From Brevundimonas aurantiaca (GTDB lineage: Bacteria > Pseudomonadota > Alphaproteobacteria > Caulobacterales > Caulobacteraceae): a stretch of 64,000 bases of DNA. Each line of letters opens with the position of its first letter. Position 1 is the stretch's first letter. Positions 1-11,417 of the stretch are shown here, one piece after another. The notes beneath the pieces were generated by a model, which was given only the letters and a program-made list of their open reading frames with translations, was not told where the DNA came from and did not search any database. A program made the translations under genes and the position numbers. The stretch covers positions 1-64,000 of the forward strand of contig NZ_JACHOQ010000003.1 of the NCBI RefSeq assembly GCF_014199955.1, read 5' to 3'.

Positions 1-32
1 ATCTGCTCTTCCGTGAACCTCGATCGCTTCAT
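1..32 (-). CDS. IS3-family transposase OrfA, N-terminal fragment (partial)
   Basis: The minus strand from 32 reads MKRSRFTEEQI, the stereotyped N-terminus of IS3-family OrfA proteins (HTH_Tnp_1 family, DNA-binding half of the transposase). Only ten complete codons are inside the window. In the family OrfA is followed by OrfB carrying the DDE catalytic core, expressed through a programmed frameshift; that part is outside the window. The identification rests on this short but highly characteristic peptide plus the terminal repeat just upstream. Confidence 0.8.
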   Translation of the reverse strand, partial: MKRSRFTEEQ

Positions 33-95
33 TCTGTCCGTCCTTCGTTGGGCGGACTCTAGCTATTCCTGGAGGAGTTTCAGGGGGTCACGTCA
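1..95 (-). mobile_element. IS3-family insertion sequence, 5' end only
   Basis: On the minus strand the sequence from about 95 downwards begins TGACGTGACCCCCTGAAAC, a terminal repeat of the TG...CCCC type usual for IS3-family elements, followed by a short leader and then the start of an OrfA-type transposase at 32. The rest of the element lies left of the window. The exact first base (95 or 90) is uncertain because the target duplication cannot be seen. The element sits inside the glycosyltransferase frame to its right. Confidence 0.8.
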
Positions 96-2310
96 CCGCC
101 TCTCTTATCCTCAGACATAAATCTATGTCATTAAATCCAACTGCGAGGAGAGGATCAAAACCGCCCACCGTCTTAAATATGTCGGCGCGCACCATCATAC
201 AGGCACCGGTAACAGCCGAAAAATCACGCACGGAAACCAAGCCGCTTATATACCCTGGGTTCCTTCCCTCACCAAGGTTCGAGGGCGCATTCTTGTACAC
301 GTGCTCTGCAGGCCCACCCACATTCAGCACAACGCCGCCGTGCTGAACGGATCCATCAGAATAGAGGAGAAGCGCTCCTACAGCCCCAACATCCTCACGA
401 AGGCAAAGCCCCTGCATGTGCTCAATCCAACCAGCTTCGATCGCTTCGACGTCATTATTGGCAAACAAGTAGAGATCATAACCACTCCCCGCCTCTTCGA
501 CTGCCCTGTTATTCATTGCAGAAAAATTGAACGGTCCGGAATACCTTATTACTTTTACACGATTCGGAAGTTGAGACATGTAATCCAAAGTCGACTGATC
601 GTTCGAATCATGATCGACGATCAATACGTCAGATTCTGTCGTTAGCAACAAAGAATCTACGCAGGGCTTCAGCAGGTCAACGCGATTCTTTGTCGGAATT
701 ATGATCAGAGATTTGGCGCAAGAAGGAAAATCATGGCGGAATGTATTGAACGTTAGTCCATTCGACACTTCAGCCCTACTATTTGTTCGGGCATGATGTC
801 GCTCTAAAGAACGTCGCGTTGCGTCCATTACGGCGTCGATTTTCTCATGACCAGCACTGCCATCGTGCGTCCTCCACCGATAAAGCGGAACAGGAATGTG
901 CGACACGGATTTCGAATTTTCCAAGATGCGCAGGACAAAATCAACGTCCATAGAGATGTTCATTTTTAGATCATACCCGCCCACCTTCTTAGCTAATGAT
1001 CTTTTTACAGAAACAAAGTGAACAAAATATGGATGCGATATGTAATAATCGTAGGAAAAACTGGGGCGAGCTACAACTTGAGATATAACATCTATGTCCT
1101 CACCACATATGACTTCGTCAGTATATATAATATCGTGACCTGACAGTGATTCTTTCAGAACCCTATACACAGCCTCCGGCTCTAGGGCATCATCATGGTC
1201 GAGAAAGGCGACATATTTTCCTCGCGCATGTCGAATGCCATCATTCACAGCCGCAGACACACCGCCATTCTTCTCTCTTCTTATCACCTTAATCCTGGAA
1301 TCGACAGCAGAAAACTCAGTCAACACTTGTTGCACCAGAGGTTCTGTGGAGGCATCATCTACACACAGCAGCTCCCACCTGCTACAGAACTGTGAAATTA
1401 CGCTGTTTATTGCCCGTCTGAGCCAATCAACGGGCGTATTGTAGACGGGCATTACAATGGACAATAAACTTCCAGCTGTTTCACGATCCATTGAATCGCA
1501 AAGCTCTTCTAGCTCATGGCTGGCCAAGCCGTCCCACCGCTTGAGCCATATGGCTACATGATCGTCTGCAGAAGGCTGGTACGGCGAGTTTACCAAGGTC
1601 CGTTTGCTGCGCGCCAACCTAGCCACCACCGCGCCGGCCTCCGCTCGGTAGTCAGAGCTGAGCGCGATCCTAAACCCAGCATGAGTGTTGCTAAAGCCGG
1701 CGGCCACCACGTCTGGCCGCGGCAACGATGTCCTGCCCTCCCCGACAACCAAGCCGTTTTGGAGAAATTCCAACTCGGCCGGACCTTCGGGCCCATCGGG
1801 GTCCACACACCAGCCGAAAATCGAATTCGCGACGAGACCGTCGATGCACCCGACGATATCCGGCGCATCTCGGACTGACGCGCCGTGCTCACCCATTCTA
1901 AGAAGCTCCCGCCCAGCTTCCGAATTGCCGTCAAGCTCGAAGCTCCGACGGAAGAAAGCCGCAGCTCGTTCATTGTGGCCGGAAAATTTTGCGAGATAAG
2001 CGCGCCTCAGCCAAGCATTGGACGAGCGCGGCTTGAGCTTGCAGCCTCTTTCATAGGCTGCCTCCGCCTCGTCGTAGCGGCCGGTGTCCTTCAGCGCATT
2101 TCCCAAGCGCACCCAACTGTGACCATCATGAGGGCGCACAGCGAGATGCCTGCGAAGCGCATCTATAGCTTCCAGAGGACGCCCCGCCCTCAAAGCAGCC
2201 ACCCCCTCGTCACGATGAACGGTATTGTTGGACTTCCTGAGCCTCTCCAGTGCCTTGGCCCACCCGCCAGCGATTTTGTAACTCAACACCTGTCTACGGG
2301 TCCCTGTCAT
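88..2310 (-). CDS. TPR/tandem family-2 glycosyltransferase, 3' end cut off by IS3 element
   Basis: A likely polysaccharide or surface-glycan glycosyltransferase. Residues about 28-135 are TPR-like repeats, 150-247 form a beta-rich spacer domain (GWCVDPDGPEG), 281-510 are a first GT2 domain (SIVMPVYNTP, then DHDD as the DXD motif), and 535 onward is a second GT2 domain (IIIPTKNR, FANND). The family continues well past the DLCLRIREAG motif, but here the frame reads REA-V-T-stop directly into the insertion-sequence end, so the last acceptor-side segment is lost. Base composition is clearly more AT-rich than the core genome around it, suggesting an acquired glycan locus. The remaining second GT2 domain is probably inactive; the first may still fold. 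Start chosen at 2310; a divergent dioxygenase gene begins about 100 bases away. Confidence 0.85.
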   Translation of the reverse strand: MTGTRRQVLSYKIAGGWAKALERLRKSNNTVHRDEGVAALRAGRPLEAIDALRRHLAVRPHDGHSWVRLGNALKDTGRYDEAEAAYERGCKLKPRSSNAWLRRAYLAKFSGHNERAAAFFRRSFELDGNSEAGRELLRMGEHGASVRDAPDIVGCIDGLVANSIFGWCVDPDGPEGPAELEFLQNGLVVGEGRTSLPRPDVVAAGFSNTHAGFRIALSSDYRAEAGAVVARLARSKRTLVNSPYQPSADDHVAIWLKRWDGLASHELEELCDSMDRETAGSLLSIVMPVYNTPVDWLRRAINSVISQFCSRWELLCVDDASTEPLVQQVLTEFSAVDSRIKVIRREKNGGVSAAVNDGIRHARGKYVAFLDHDDALEPEAVYRVLKESLSGHDIIYTDEVICGEDIDVISQVVARPSFSYDYYISHPYFVHFVSVKRSLAKKVGGYDLKMNISMDVDFVLRILENSKSVSHIPVPLYRWRTHDGSAGHEKIDAVMDATRRSLERHHARTNSRAEVSNGLTFNTFRHDFPSCAKSLIIIPTKNRVDLLKPCVDSLLLTTESDVLIVDHDSNDQSTLDYMSQLPNRVKVIRYSGPFNFSAMNNRAVEEAGSGYDLYLFANNDVEAIEAGWIEHMQGLCLREDVGAVGALLLYSDGSVQHGGVVLNVGGPAEHVYKNAPSNLGEGRNPGYISGLVSVRDFSAVTGACMMVRADIFKTVGGFDPLLAVGFNDIDLCLRIREAVT

Positions 2311-2411
2311 TGCTCATCCCTTTTAGATGCCTTGCGGCATGAGACAACTGCTGCAGATACGGTTGAACGGAAATCCCGCGCTCGTTAATATGCCTTCTCG
2401 GGAGCCACTCA

Positions 2412-3248
2412 ATGTTCAACGCGTTTCGATCGCTTTCTGCAGCACAGCAGAAAATATGGAAAGATCAGGGTTATCTGCATCTCAAGAAGGCCATAAGCCC
2501 GACGGAGATGGCGGCCGTAAGAAAGGCTGTTGATTGGCAGTGGGCGAACCCCATGGGCAACCCACACCAAGTAGATGTCATCACTGGACCGCACGCGGGT
2601 CGCTGCTTTTCGATGAATGAGGCCCCGCCGTCAGTGAGATCCGAAGCCTACAAGCTGAACAATCTATTCCTTTACAGCGAACAAATCCGCAATGTTGCGC
2701 TGTCAAGGAGACTTAAGCCTGTCCTAGCTGAGCTGCTCAATGGCGAACCCATGATATGCAACTCTCTCAATTTCGAACGGGGCAGCCAACAGGATGCACA
2801 CATAGACAGCTGGTACATGCCCCCTCCGAAAGACGAAGGCATGGTGGCGGCAAGCATCACCTTAGATCCAGTTGACGACCAAAATGGCCCGATCTTCTTC
2901 TACCCGGGAAGCCATCAAATTCCACCATACCGTTTTTCGGATGGACGACTGAACGCGATCGAAGCAGAGATGGCAGCCTGCCACGATTACATTCGAGGAG
3001 AAATCGAAAAGCGAAATCTCGAAGTTACGCTTTACAAGGGGCAGCCGGGAGATGTTCTAATCTGGCACGGTCAACTAATCCACGGCGGATCGCCGATCAA
3101 AGACTTCGCCCGAACCCGTAATAGCTTGGTCGTTCATTACTGGCGAGCTGAGGACGTTTCACAGAGCGCCTTGTTTCGTGGTAAAGGAGGCAGCGCTTAC
3201 CTCGGTCACACTTTGCGTGGCGAGCTAACGCCGCTGTCGATCAAATAG
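2412..3248 (+). CDS. Phytanoyl-CoA dioxygenase (PhyH) family protein
   Basis: A 278-residue Fe(II)/2-oxoglutarate-dependent oxygenase-like protein. The facial triad is visible: H-x-D in DAHIDSWYMP (about residue 118), the distal His in WHGQLIHGG (about 222) and a following Arg in RTRNSLVVHYW for 2-oxoglutarate binding. PhyH relatives hydroxylate lipids or small metabolites; the substrate here is unknown. The gene is divergent from the glycosyltransferase and shares its low GC, so a role in tailoring a surface glycan or lipid carried by the same acquired region is an inference from context only. Confidence 0.85.
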   Translation: MFNAFRSLSAAQQKIWKDQGYLHLKKAISPTEMAAVRKAVDWQWANPMGNPHQVDVITGPHAGRCFSMNEAPPSVRSEAYKLNNLFLYSEQIRNVALSRRLKPVLAELLNGEPMICNSLNFERGSQQDAHIDSWYMPPPKDEGMVAASITLDPVDDQNGPIFFYPGSHQIPPYRFSDGRLNAIEAEMAACHDYIRGEIEKRNLEVTLYKGQPGDVLIWHGQLIHGGSPIKDFARTRNSLVVHYWRAEDVSQSALFRGKGGSAYLGHTLRGELTPLSIK

Positions 3249-3419
3249 AAAACTAGCCCTGAGCCGCGAAATTTAACGAGCTGCCCATGCAATAAATTTG
3301 CCGGATGGGCACTCATCAATAAGGATGCAATCCCGATTGCCGCCGAGCCCTTGACGATATTTCAGGCTGAATCGCGACCTATAGTTTAATTCTAAGTATG
3401 CTTTTTGATCACCCGCGCG

Positions 3420-5234
<1,815 letters not shown>

Positions 5235-5400
5235 GCGCTGGGAACTCCGAAGAGGAAGGAAACAGAAGGGCGCCGCTTTGCACTGGCGGCGATCCGGGGC
5301 TAAGCCACGCATCGAGCCCCACCGGCCGTCTAGGCAATCTTAAGGCGGACTGCATCAAAAATGGGGTTTCGGAACGTTACCCGAAACGAAGGACGACGCC

Positions 5401-6750
<1,350 letters not shown>

Positions 6751-6760
6751 CTTTCAAGAC

Positions 6761-6913
6761 CCTCTCCCGCTTGCGGGGGAGGAGGCCCGGCGTTCGCGAA
6801 GCGAACCAGGGTCGGAGGGGGAAGTCTTCTTTCTTTAAGAGGCGGAACTTCCCCCATCGTCAGCCGTCTCGCTGCTCTCTACGAGCTGACACTTCCCCCG
6901 CAAGCGGGGGAAG
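6761..6913. repeat. REPIN-like dispersed palindromic element, copy 1
   Basis: A roughly 150-base non-coding element between glmM and the DUF885 gene. It is bounded by two 22-base hairpins of the same design: CCTCTCCCGC-TT-GCGGGGGAGG at 6761-6782 (imperfect) and CTTCCCCCGC-AA-GCGGGGGAAG at 6892-6913 (stem of ten, perfect). Inside lies a 23-base stretch at 6847-6869 that occurs again in inverted orientation at 14053-14075. The doublet of inverted hairpins resembles REP/REPIN elements and could also help end transcription from glmM. Confidence 0.75.
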
Positions 6914-6998
6914 GTGGTCTGCGCCTGTCCGCGATTTCACTTGCGGGTCGAGACGACCGGCGCTCCATTGGGGTCAGACATACTCGCTGGGGCCTTCC

Positions 6999-8834
6999 AT
7001 GATCGACCGTCGCCGCCTTCTTCTGTCCGCCGCTGCGGGCGCGGGTCTCGCCGCCGCCCACGGCCAGGCGTTTGCGCTGAACGCCCCGGCCGGCGACGCC
7101 GCCCAGTCCAAGGCCGCCCTGGCCGCCTTCATGGACCAGGCGTTCGAAAAGACCCTGGACCTCAGTCCCGAAACCGTGACCGCCTTCGGCCTGGACGCCG
7201 GCGCGCGCGCGGCCGCCAAGTCGCAGTTGACCGTTCCGACTGCCGAGAACGAGGAGAAGTTCCGCGCCTTCACCAGAGCCCAGCGGACCGCGCTCGGCGC
7301 TCTGGATCGGTCGTCCATGGACGCCCAGGACGGCATCTCTTACGACACCATCGCCGACAATCTGGACGGGGTGATCGCCACCTTCGCCATCCCCTACGGC
7401 CAGGGCGGATGGCCCAACCCCTACCGCGTCAGCCAGCAGGGCGGGGCCTATCAGTCGACGCCGGACTTCCTGGCCAACCAGCATACGATCCAGACGGCCG
7501 AGGACGCCGACGCCTATGTGGCCCGCGTCGCCGCCTTCGCCGACGTCCTGACCGCCGAGACCGAACGTCTGCGCGAGGACTACGCCCTGGGCGTGATCCC
7601 GCCGGACTTCATCCTGGCCAAGGCCATCGCCCAGCAGGACGGGATTCTGGCCACCGCCGCCGCCGCCTCGCCCATGGTCGCCTCGGTCGTGGACCGCACG
7701 CGGGCCAAGGGCCTGTCGGGGGACTGGGGCGCCCAGGTCGAGGCCCTGCTGACCCAAAAGGTCTATCCCGCCCTGTCGGCCCAGAACGCCCTGCTGAAGG
7801 CCGCCCTGCCGCGCGCCGGGCACGAGGCCTCGGTCCGCCGCCTGCCGCAGGGCCAGCAGTATTACGCCAACAGCCTGCGCTTCATCACCACCACCCGGCT
7901 GACGGCGGACGAGATTCATCGCACCGGCCGCGCCCAGATGGCCGAGCTGACCGCCCGCGCGGACACCCTGCTGAAGGCCCAGGGGCTGACCCAGGGCGCC
8001 GTGGCGGAACGGATCCGCGCGCTCGGCCAGGACCCGAAATACGTCTATCCGAACACCGACGCCGGAAAGGCCGAGCTGATCGAGAAGCTGAACGCCCAGA
8101 TGGCCGACATGCAGGCCCGTCTGCCCGGCGCCTTCGGCCGCCTGCCCAAGGCTTCGGTCCAGATCAAGCGCGTCCCGCCTGCGGTCGAGGCTGGCGCGCC
8201 CATGGGCTACTACAACTCGCCGAGTCTGGATGGGTCGCGGCCGGGCATCTACTGGATCAATCTGAAGGACACGGCGGAATGGCCGTCCTGGACCCTGCCG
8301 ACCCTTACCTATCACGAGGCCGCGCCGGGCCACCATCTGCAGATCAGTCTGCAGCAGGAGAGCGAGGCGGCGCCCAAATATATGAACCTGCTGGGCTTCT
8401 CCAGCTATGTGGAAGGCTGGGGTCTGTACGCCGAACAGCTGGCCGACGAACTGGGCGCCTATGAGAACGATCCGGTGGGCCAGATCGGCTATATCCAGTC
8501 GCTGATGTTCCGCTCCGCCCGTCTGGTGGTGGACACCGGCATCCATTCCAAGGGCTGGAGCCGCGAACAGGGCATCCAGTACATGATGGAGTCCTACGGC
8601 GATCAGGAAGGGGCCGCCGTGTCCGAGGTCGAGCGCTATTGCGGCTGGCCGGGCCAGGCCTGCGCCTACAAGGTCGGCCATAACGAATGGGTGCGGTTGC
8701 GCGAAAAGGCCAGGACCAGCCTCGGCGCCAAGTTCGACCTGAAGGGCTTCCACGACACGGCCTTGGCCGCCGGGGGCGTGCCCCTGTCGGTGCTGGAGCG
8801 GATCGTGGACGGCTGGATCGCCACCCAAGCCTAG
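6999..8834 (+). CDS. DUF885 family protein, putative exported metallopeptidase-like
   Basis: A 611-residue member of the DUF885 family. The start at 6999 gives a twin-arginine-like leader (DRRRLLLSAAAGAGLAAA) followed by an Ala-rich cleavage region, so export, perhaps by Tat, is likely. The family hallmark YHEAAPGHH near residue 440 contains an HE...GHH arrangement like a zinc metallopeptidase, with EGWGLYAEQL about 30 residues on supplying a further conserved Glu. Biochemical function in the family is poorly defined. Upstream in-frame ATG/TTG codons lie in the repeat element and are not credible. It stands alone between a repeat and a convergent oxidoreductase gene. Confidence 0.88.
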   Translation: MIDRRRLLLSAAAGAGLAAAHGQAFALNAPAGDAAQSKAALAAFMDQAFEKTLDLSPETVTAFGLDAGARAAAKSQLTVPTAENEEKFRAFTRAQRTALGALDRSSMDAQDGISYDTIADNLDGVIATFAIPYGQGGWPNPYRVSQQGGAYQSTPDFLANQHTIQTAEDADAYVARVAAFADVLTAETERLREDYALGVIPPDFILAKAIAQQDGILATAAAASPMVASVVDRTRAKGLSGDWGAQVEALLTQKVYPALSAQNALLKAALPRAGHEASVRRLPQGQQYYANSLRFITTTRLTADEIHRTGRAQMAELTARADTLLKAQGLTQGAVAERIRALGQDPKYVYPNTDAGKAELIEKLNAQMADMQARLPGAFGRLPKASVQIKRVPPAVEAGAPMGYYNSPSLDGSRPGIYWINLKDTAEWPSWTLPTLTYHEAAPGHHLQISLQQESEAAPKYMNLLGFSSYVEGWGLYAEQLADELGAYENDPVGQIGYIQSLMFRSARLVVDTGIHSKGWSREQGIQYMMESYGDQEGAAVSEVERYCGWPGQACAYKVGHNEWVRLREKARTSLGAKFDLKGFHDTALAAGGVPLSVLERIVDGWIATQA

Positions 8835-8843
8835 TGTTGGGCC

Positions 8844-9755
8844 CTAACCGTCGGAGACGGTCTGTCCGTCGAGCCGACGCAGGCGGTTGTGGATGTCGGT
8901 GGCGGCGACGGCCGCCTCCGCCGTGGCCACGGCGATCTGGTTGAGGCCGCGCACCACGTCGCCGGCGGCGTAGAGGCCGGGCACGCTGGCGGCCTGATGC
9001 AGATCGACTTCCAGCCGGCCGTCGGCGGCCAGCCGGGCGCCGAGCCCCCTCGCCAGATCGGCGTTGGGCGACGCGCCCAAGGCGGAGTAGACGAGGTCGA
9101 AGGCGCGGCTCTGGCCGCCATAGCTCAGGGCCGTCACCCGGTCGTTTTCGATGTCGATCGAGTCCAACGGCGCCAGGATCAGTTCGACGCCGAGCCGTTC
9201 CAGCTCGTCAGGACGGCTGAGCGCGTGAGGCGGCCCGATGTGGATCAGTGTCACCCGATCGGAATAGGTGCGCATGAAGGCGGCTTCACGGGCGCCCTTG
9301 TCGCTTTGGCCGATGATCGCGACGGCCTTGCCGACGGCCTCATAGCCGTCGCAGATCGGACAGATGCGGACCAGCGCCCTGCGCACCGCCGCTTCGACGC
9401 CCGGCAAGTCAGGATGATGATCGACGACTCCCGTCGCCAGAAGAACGGCGCGGGCGCGAACAGATCGGCCATCCCTCTCTGCGATGAAACGCTCGCCGTC
9501 GTGGGTCAGGCGATCGATAAGACCCGGCGTGATGACGGCGCCGTATTCTTCAGCCTGTTCGCGCATCCGCTTCAGAATACCCGCGCCAGTGACGCCCGCC
9601 GGAAAGCCCGGCATATTGTGGCTGAGCGGAATCCAGCTGGCGCGAGGCGCGCCGCCGTCCGCCACCAGGGTGCGCCGACGAAACCGGCCCAGATAGGTCG
9701 CCGCCGTCAGGCCGGCCGGACCGGCGCCGATGATCAGAACCTCCGGGTCGTTCAC
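8844..9755 (-). CDS. Thioredoxin-reductase-like NAD(P)/FAD-dependent oxidoreductase
   Basis: A 303-residue flavoprotein of the low-molecular-weight thioredoxin reductase type. It begins with the FAD Rossmann motif EVLIIGAGPAGLTAA, has a redox pair CPIC in RICPICDGYE (family TrxR uses CATC), an NAD(P) site IIGQSDKGAREA, and a C-terminal FAD motif GLYAAGDVV. I place the start at a GTG at 9755, which overlaps the upstream stop as GTGA; a longer ATG start would add 16 unrelated residues inside the previous gene. The CPIC variant suggests it is not the main thioredoxin reductase. It is the last gene of an overlapping minus-strand cluster. Confidence 0.9.
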   Translation of the reverse strand: MNDPEVLIIGAGPAGLTAATYLGRFRRRTLVADGGAPRASWIPLSHNMPGFPAGVTGAGILKRMREQAEEYGAVITPGLIDRLTHDGERFIAERDGRSVRARAVLLATGVVDHHPDLPGVEAAVRRALVRICPICDGYEAVGKAVAIIGQSDKGAREAAFMRTYSDRVTLIHIGPPHALSRPDELERLGVELILAPLDSIDIENDRVTALSYGGQSRAFDLVYSALGASPNADLARGLGARLAADGRLEVDLHQAASVPGLYAAGDVVRGLNQIAVATAEAAVAATDIHNRLRRLDGQTVSDG

Positions 9756-10900
9756 CGCGTGCGCCAGGCGACGGGCCACAGATCGGATGGCACGCCGGCG
9801 CATTCGCCCATGACGCTTTCCTGCGTCAGTGTGAAGCCCTGCCCGGTCCAGGCCCAGGTCTGGGCCGCGCCGCAGTCGCCGATGCCGCGCCCCTTGGCGA
9901 AGGCCGACAGGGTGCGGGTCTTCGGATCATAGGCGCCGTTGACGGTCGCATTGTCGGGCATGACCGGATCGGAGCCTGGGCCTTCCGTTCCGGCGAGGAT
10001 CGCAGGACGAGGATCGCGGCCGCCCGGCCCCGTCAGATACCAGTTGTGAGTTACGTTATAGGCGCCTGCGCCGCAGGGCACGCCCCACAGCTCGGTCCGC
10101 GCGTCAAGTCGGGCGGACATGACCATGTCGCTGACGGCGGGCATGGCGGACGCTTTCAGGCAGTTTCCGACCTCGGTGCGGGCGCGCAGCGCGGCGGGCA
10201 CGCGCTGGTTCTGATCACCGAACCCCGACTGGTCCACGGCCGGAGCGGGGGTGACGGTCGGCAGCGGCGGCGCGACCGGAACGAGGGCGGCCGGACGGGA
10301 GCCGCGTCGGATCAGGGCGGTGGGCGTGTCCAGACGGCCCTGTTTCTCGTCGATCCACAACAGGGCGGCTGCGGCGCCGTGCAGCGAGACTTCCTGGGTG
10401 GAAGCCCCGCGAATGGTCATGACCTTTCCCTGGGCAAGGGCGTCAAGGGCGCCGCGGACCCCAGTGCGGATTTCGCCGATGGGCGCGTCGGCGTTGCTCG
10501 CCTCGCTGAGCGCGGCCGGATAAGCGCGGCCGTCGATGGTCAAGCCGAGGGGGTTGGCGCCCTTGGCGTCGCCGTCGGGCCAGTAGCCAAACAGGATTTG
10601 CGGCTGGGCGTCCGGTCCGGGCGCCAGGGCGATACGGACCCAGCCGGCGGCGAACTCGGGCGCGAAGCCGAAGGCCCAGCAGGTTCCGTCATTGCCGCAG
10701 GTGGCGCGCCAGTCGCGGAAGGTCTTGGTCTCGGGGCGAATTTGCAGCACCGGCGCGGCGACGGCGGGCGCCGCCGTACTGGCGGCCTTAGGCGCAGCAG
10801 GGGTCTCGGCCGCATCCTTATCGCCGCATCCGGCAATGGCGAGCGCAGCCAGAACAACCGCGGACAGGGGGACGCCGCGCGACAGTGCGTTCAGCTTCAT
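9752..10900 (-). CDS. Putative lipoprotein of unknown function
   Basis: A 382-residue protein that starts at 10900 with a hydrophobic leader and a clear lipobox (LAIAGCG), then a low-complexity Ala/Pro linker before a globular region. The start is supported by an ATGA overlap with the preceding gene; the longer in-frame extension upstream is antisense noise. I do not recognise a named domain. Cysteines are placed at GNDGTCW, VGNCLKA, GVPCGAG, IGDCGAA and VMGECAG, suggesting disulphides in the periplasm. It overlaps the downstream oxidoreductase as GTGA. Confidence 0.8.
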   Translation of the reverse strand: MKLNALSRGVPLSAVVLAALAIAGCGDKDAAETPAAPKAASTAAPAVAAPVLQIRPETKTFRDWRATCGNDGTCWAFGFAPEFAAGWVRIALAPGPDAQPQILFGYWPDGDAKGANPLGLTIDGRAYPAALSEASNADAPIGEIRTGVRGALDALAQGKVMTIRGASTQEVSLHGAAAALLWIDEKQGRLDTPTALIRRGSRPAALVPVAPPLPTVTPAPAVDQSGFGDQNQRVPAALRARTEVGNCLKASAMPAVSDMVMSARLDARTELWGVPCGAGAYNVTHNWYLTGPGGRDPRPAILAGTEGPGSDPVMPDNATVNGAYDPKTRTLSAFAKGRGIGDCGAAQTWAWTGQGFTLTQESVMGECAGVPSDLWPVAWRTR

Positions 10901-11109
10901 GCCTTCTTCAACTCCGACGGCCTGTGCGCCGCGCGTGCGCCGGTCTTGGCGCTTTCGACGATATACTCCGGATTGTCCTCGGAGGCCGCAACCTTGTGGC
11001 CCTTGATCCTGGTTTCGGAGGTCACCTTCTTGACCACCTTGCCGGTCGTCACGCCCTGGCTGTGGTCCCATTTCACCTTGTCGCCGGCCTTGAATGTCTT
11101 GTCCGACAT
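10897..11109 (-). CDS. DUF2945 / HVA1 TUDOR-domain small protein
   Basis: A 70-residue basic protein beginning TFKAGDKVKWDHSQG with TGKVVKKVT and EYIVESAKTG, the layout of the HVA1/DUF2945 family (a small TUDOR-like barrel, often called hypervirulence-associated protein). The family has no firm biochemical role; the positively charged barrel suggests nucleic acid or protein binding. Its stop overlaps the next lipoprotein gene (ATGA), and its start is overlapped by about 37 bases by a small upstream frame. Confidence 0.85.
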   Translation of the reverse strand: MSDKTFKAGDKVKWDHSQGVTTGKVVKKVTSETRIKGHKVAASEDNPEYIVESAKTGARAAHRPSELKKA

Positions 11110-11240
11110 GGTTTCGCTTCCTGCTGCATCGTTTCCTGCTCAGCGATCAGCCTGCGCATCAGTTCCGCATCGACCACCGGCGGCGCCTCGCAGAAGGTGA
11201 TGATCCACTGATCCACCAGTCGGCGCTCTTCCTCCGTCAT
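11073..11240 (-). CDS. Small conserved-looking protein, unknown
   Basis: A 55-residue frame starting MTEEERRLVDQWIITFCEA, an amphipathic, charged sequence unlike the antisense of the neighbouring icd gene. A GGAGGA-like ribosome site (from CGGAGGAAG-type bases read on the minus strand) is weak but present. It overlaps the DUF2945 gene by 37 bases and would be the first gene of the minus-strand cluster. The C-terminal 15 residues are basic and disordered. Function unknown; it might instead be a leader frame for the following genes. Confidence 0.5.
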   Translation of the reverse strand: MTEEERRLVDQWIITFCEAPPVVDAELMRRLIAEQETMQQEAKPCRTRHSRPATR

Positions 11241-11417
11241 CCTGACGTCCGTGTCTGTTGCTGAGCCAAAGAGAAGCCCGGGCGCGCCAAAGGGTTCAGG
11301 CGGGATCTGCGTTATTCCGCGCGCCGACGATGGGCGGCGGGGTTTGCGCGGGCGCTTGGCCTCGCTATACCGCCGCCACGACATTCCCTTCCCCACAGTC
11401 ACAGGCGGACCGCACGC

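Noticed and set aside
301..645. Plus-strand frames over the glycosyltransferase
   Set aside because: Opposite strand to a continuous GT2 protein with motifs; no signals of their own.
5235..5400. glmS ribozyme
   Set aside because: The leader is short and has none of the ribozyme core; not expected in this lineage.
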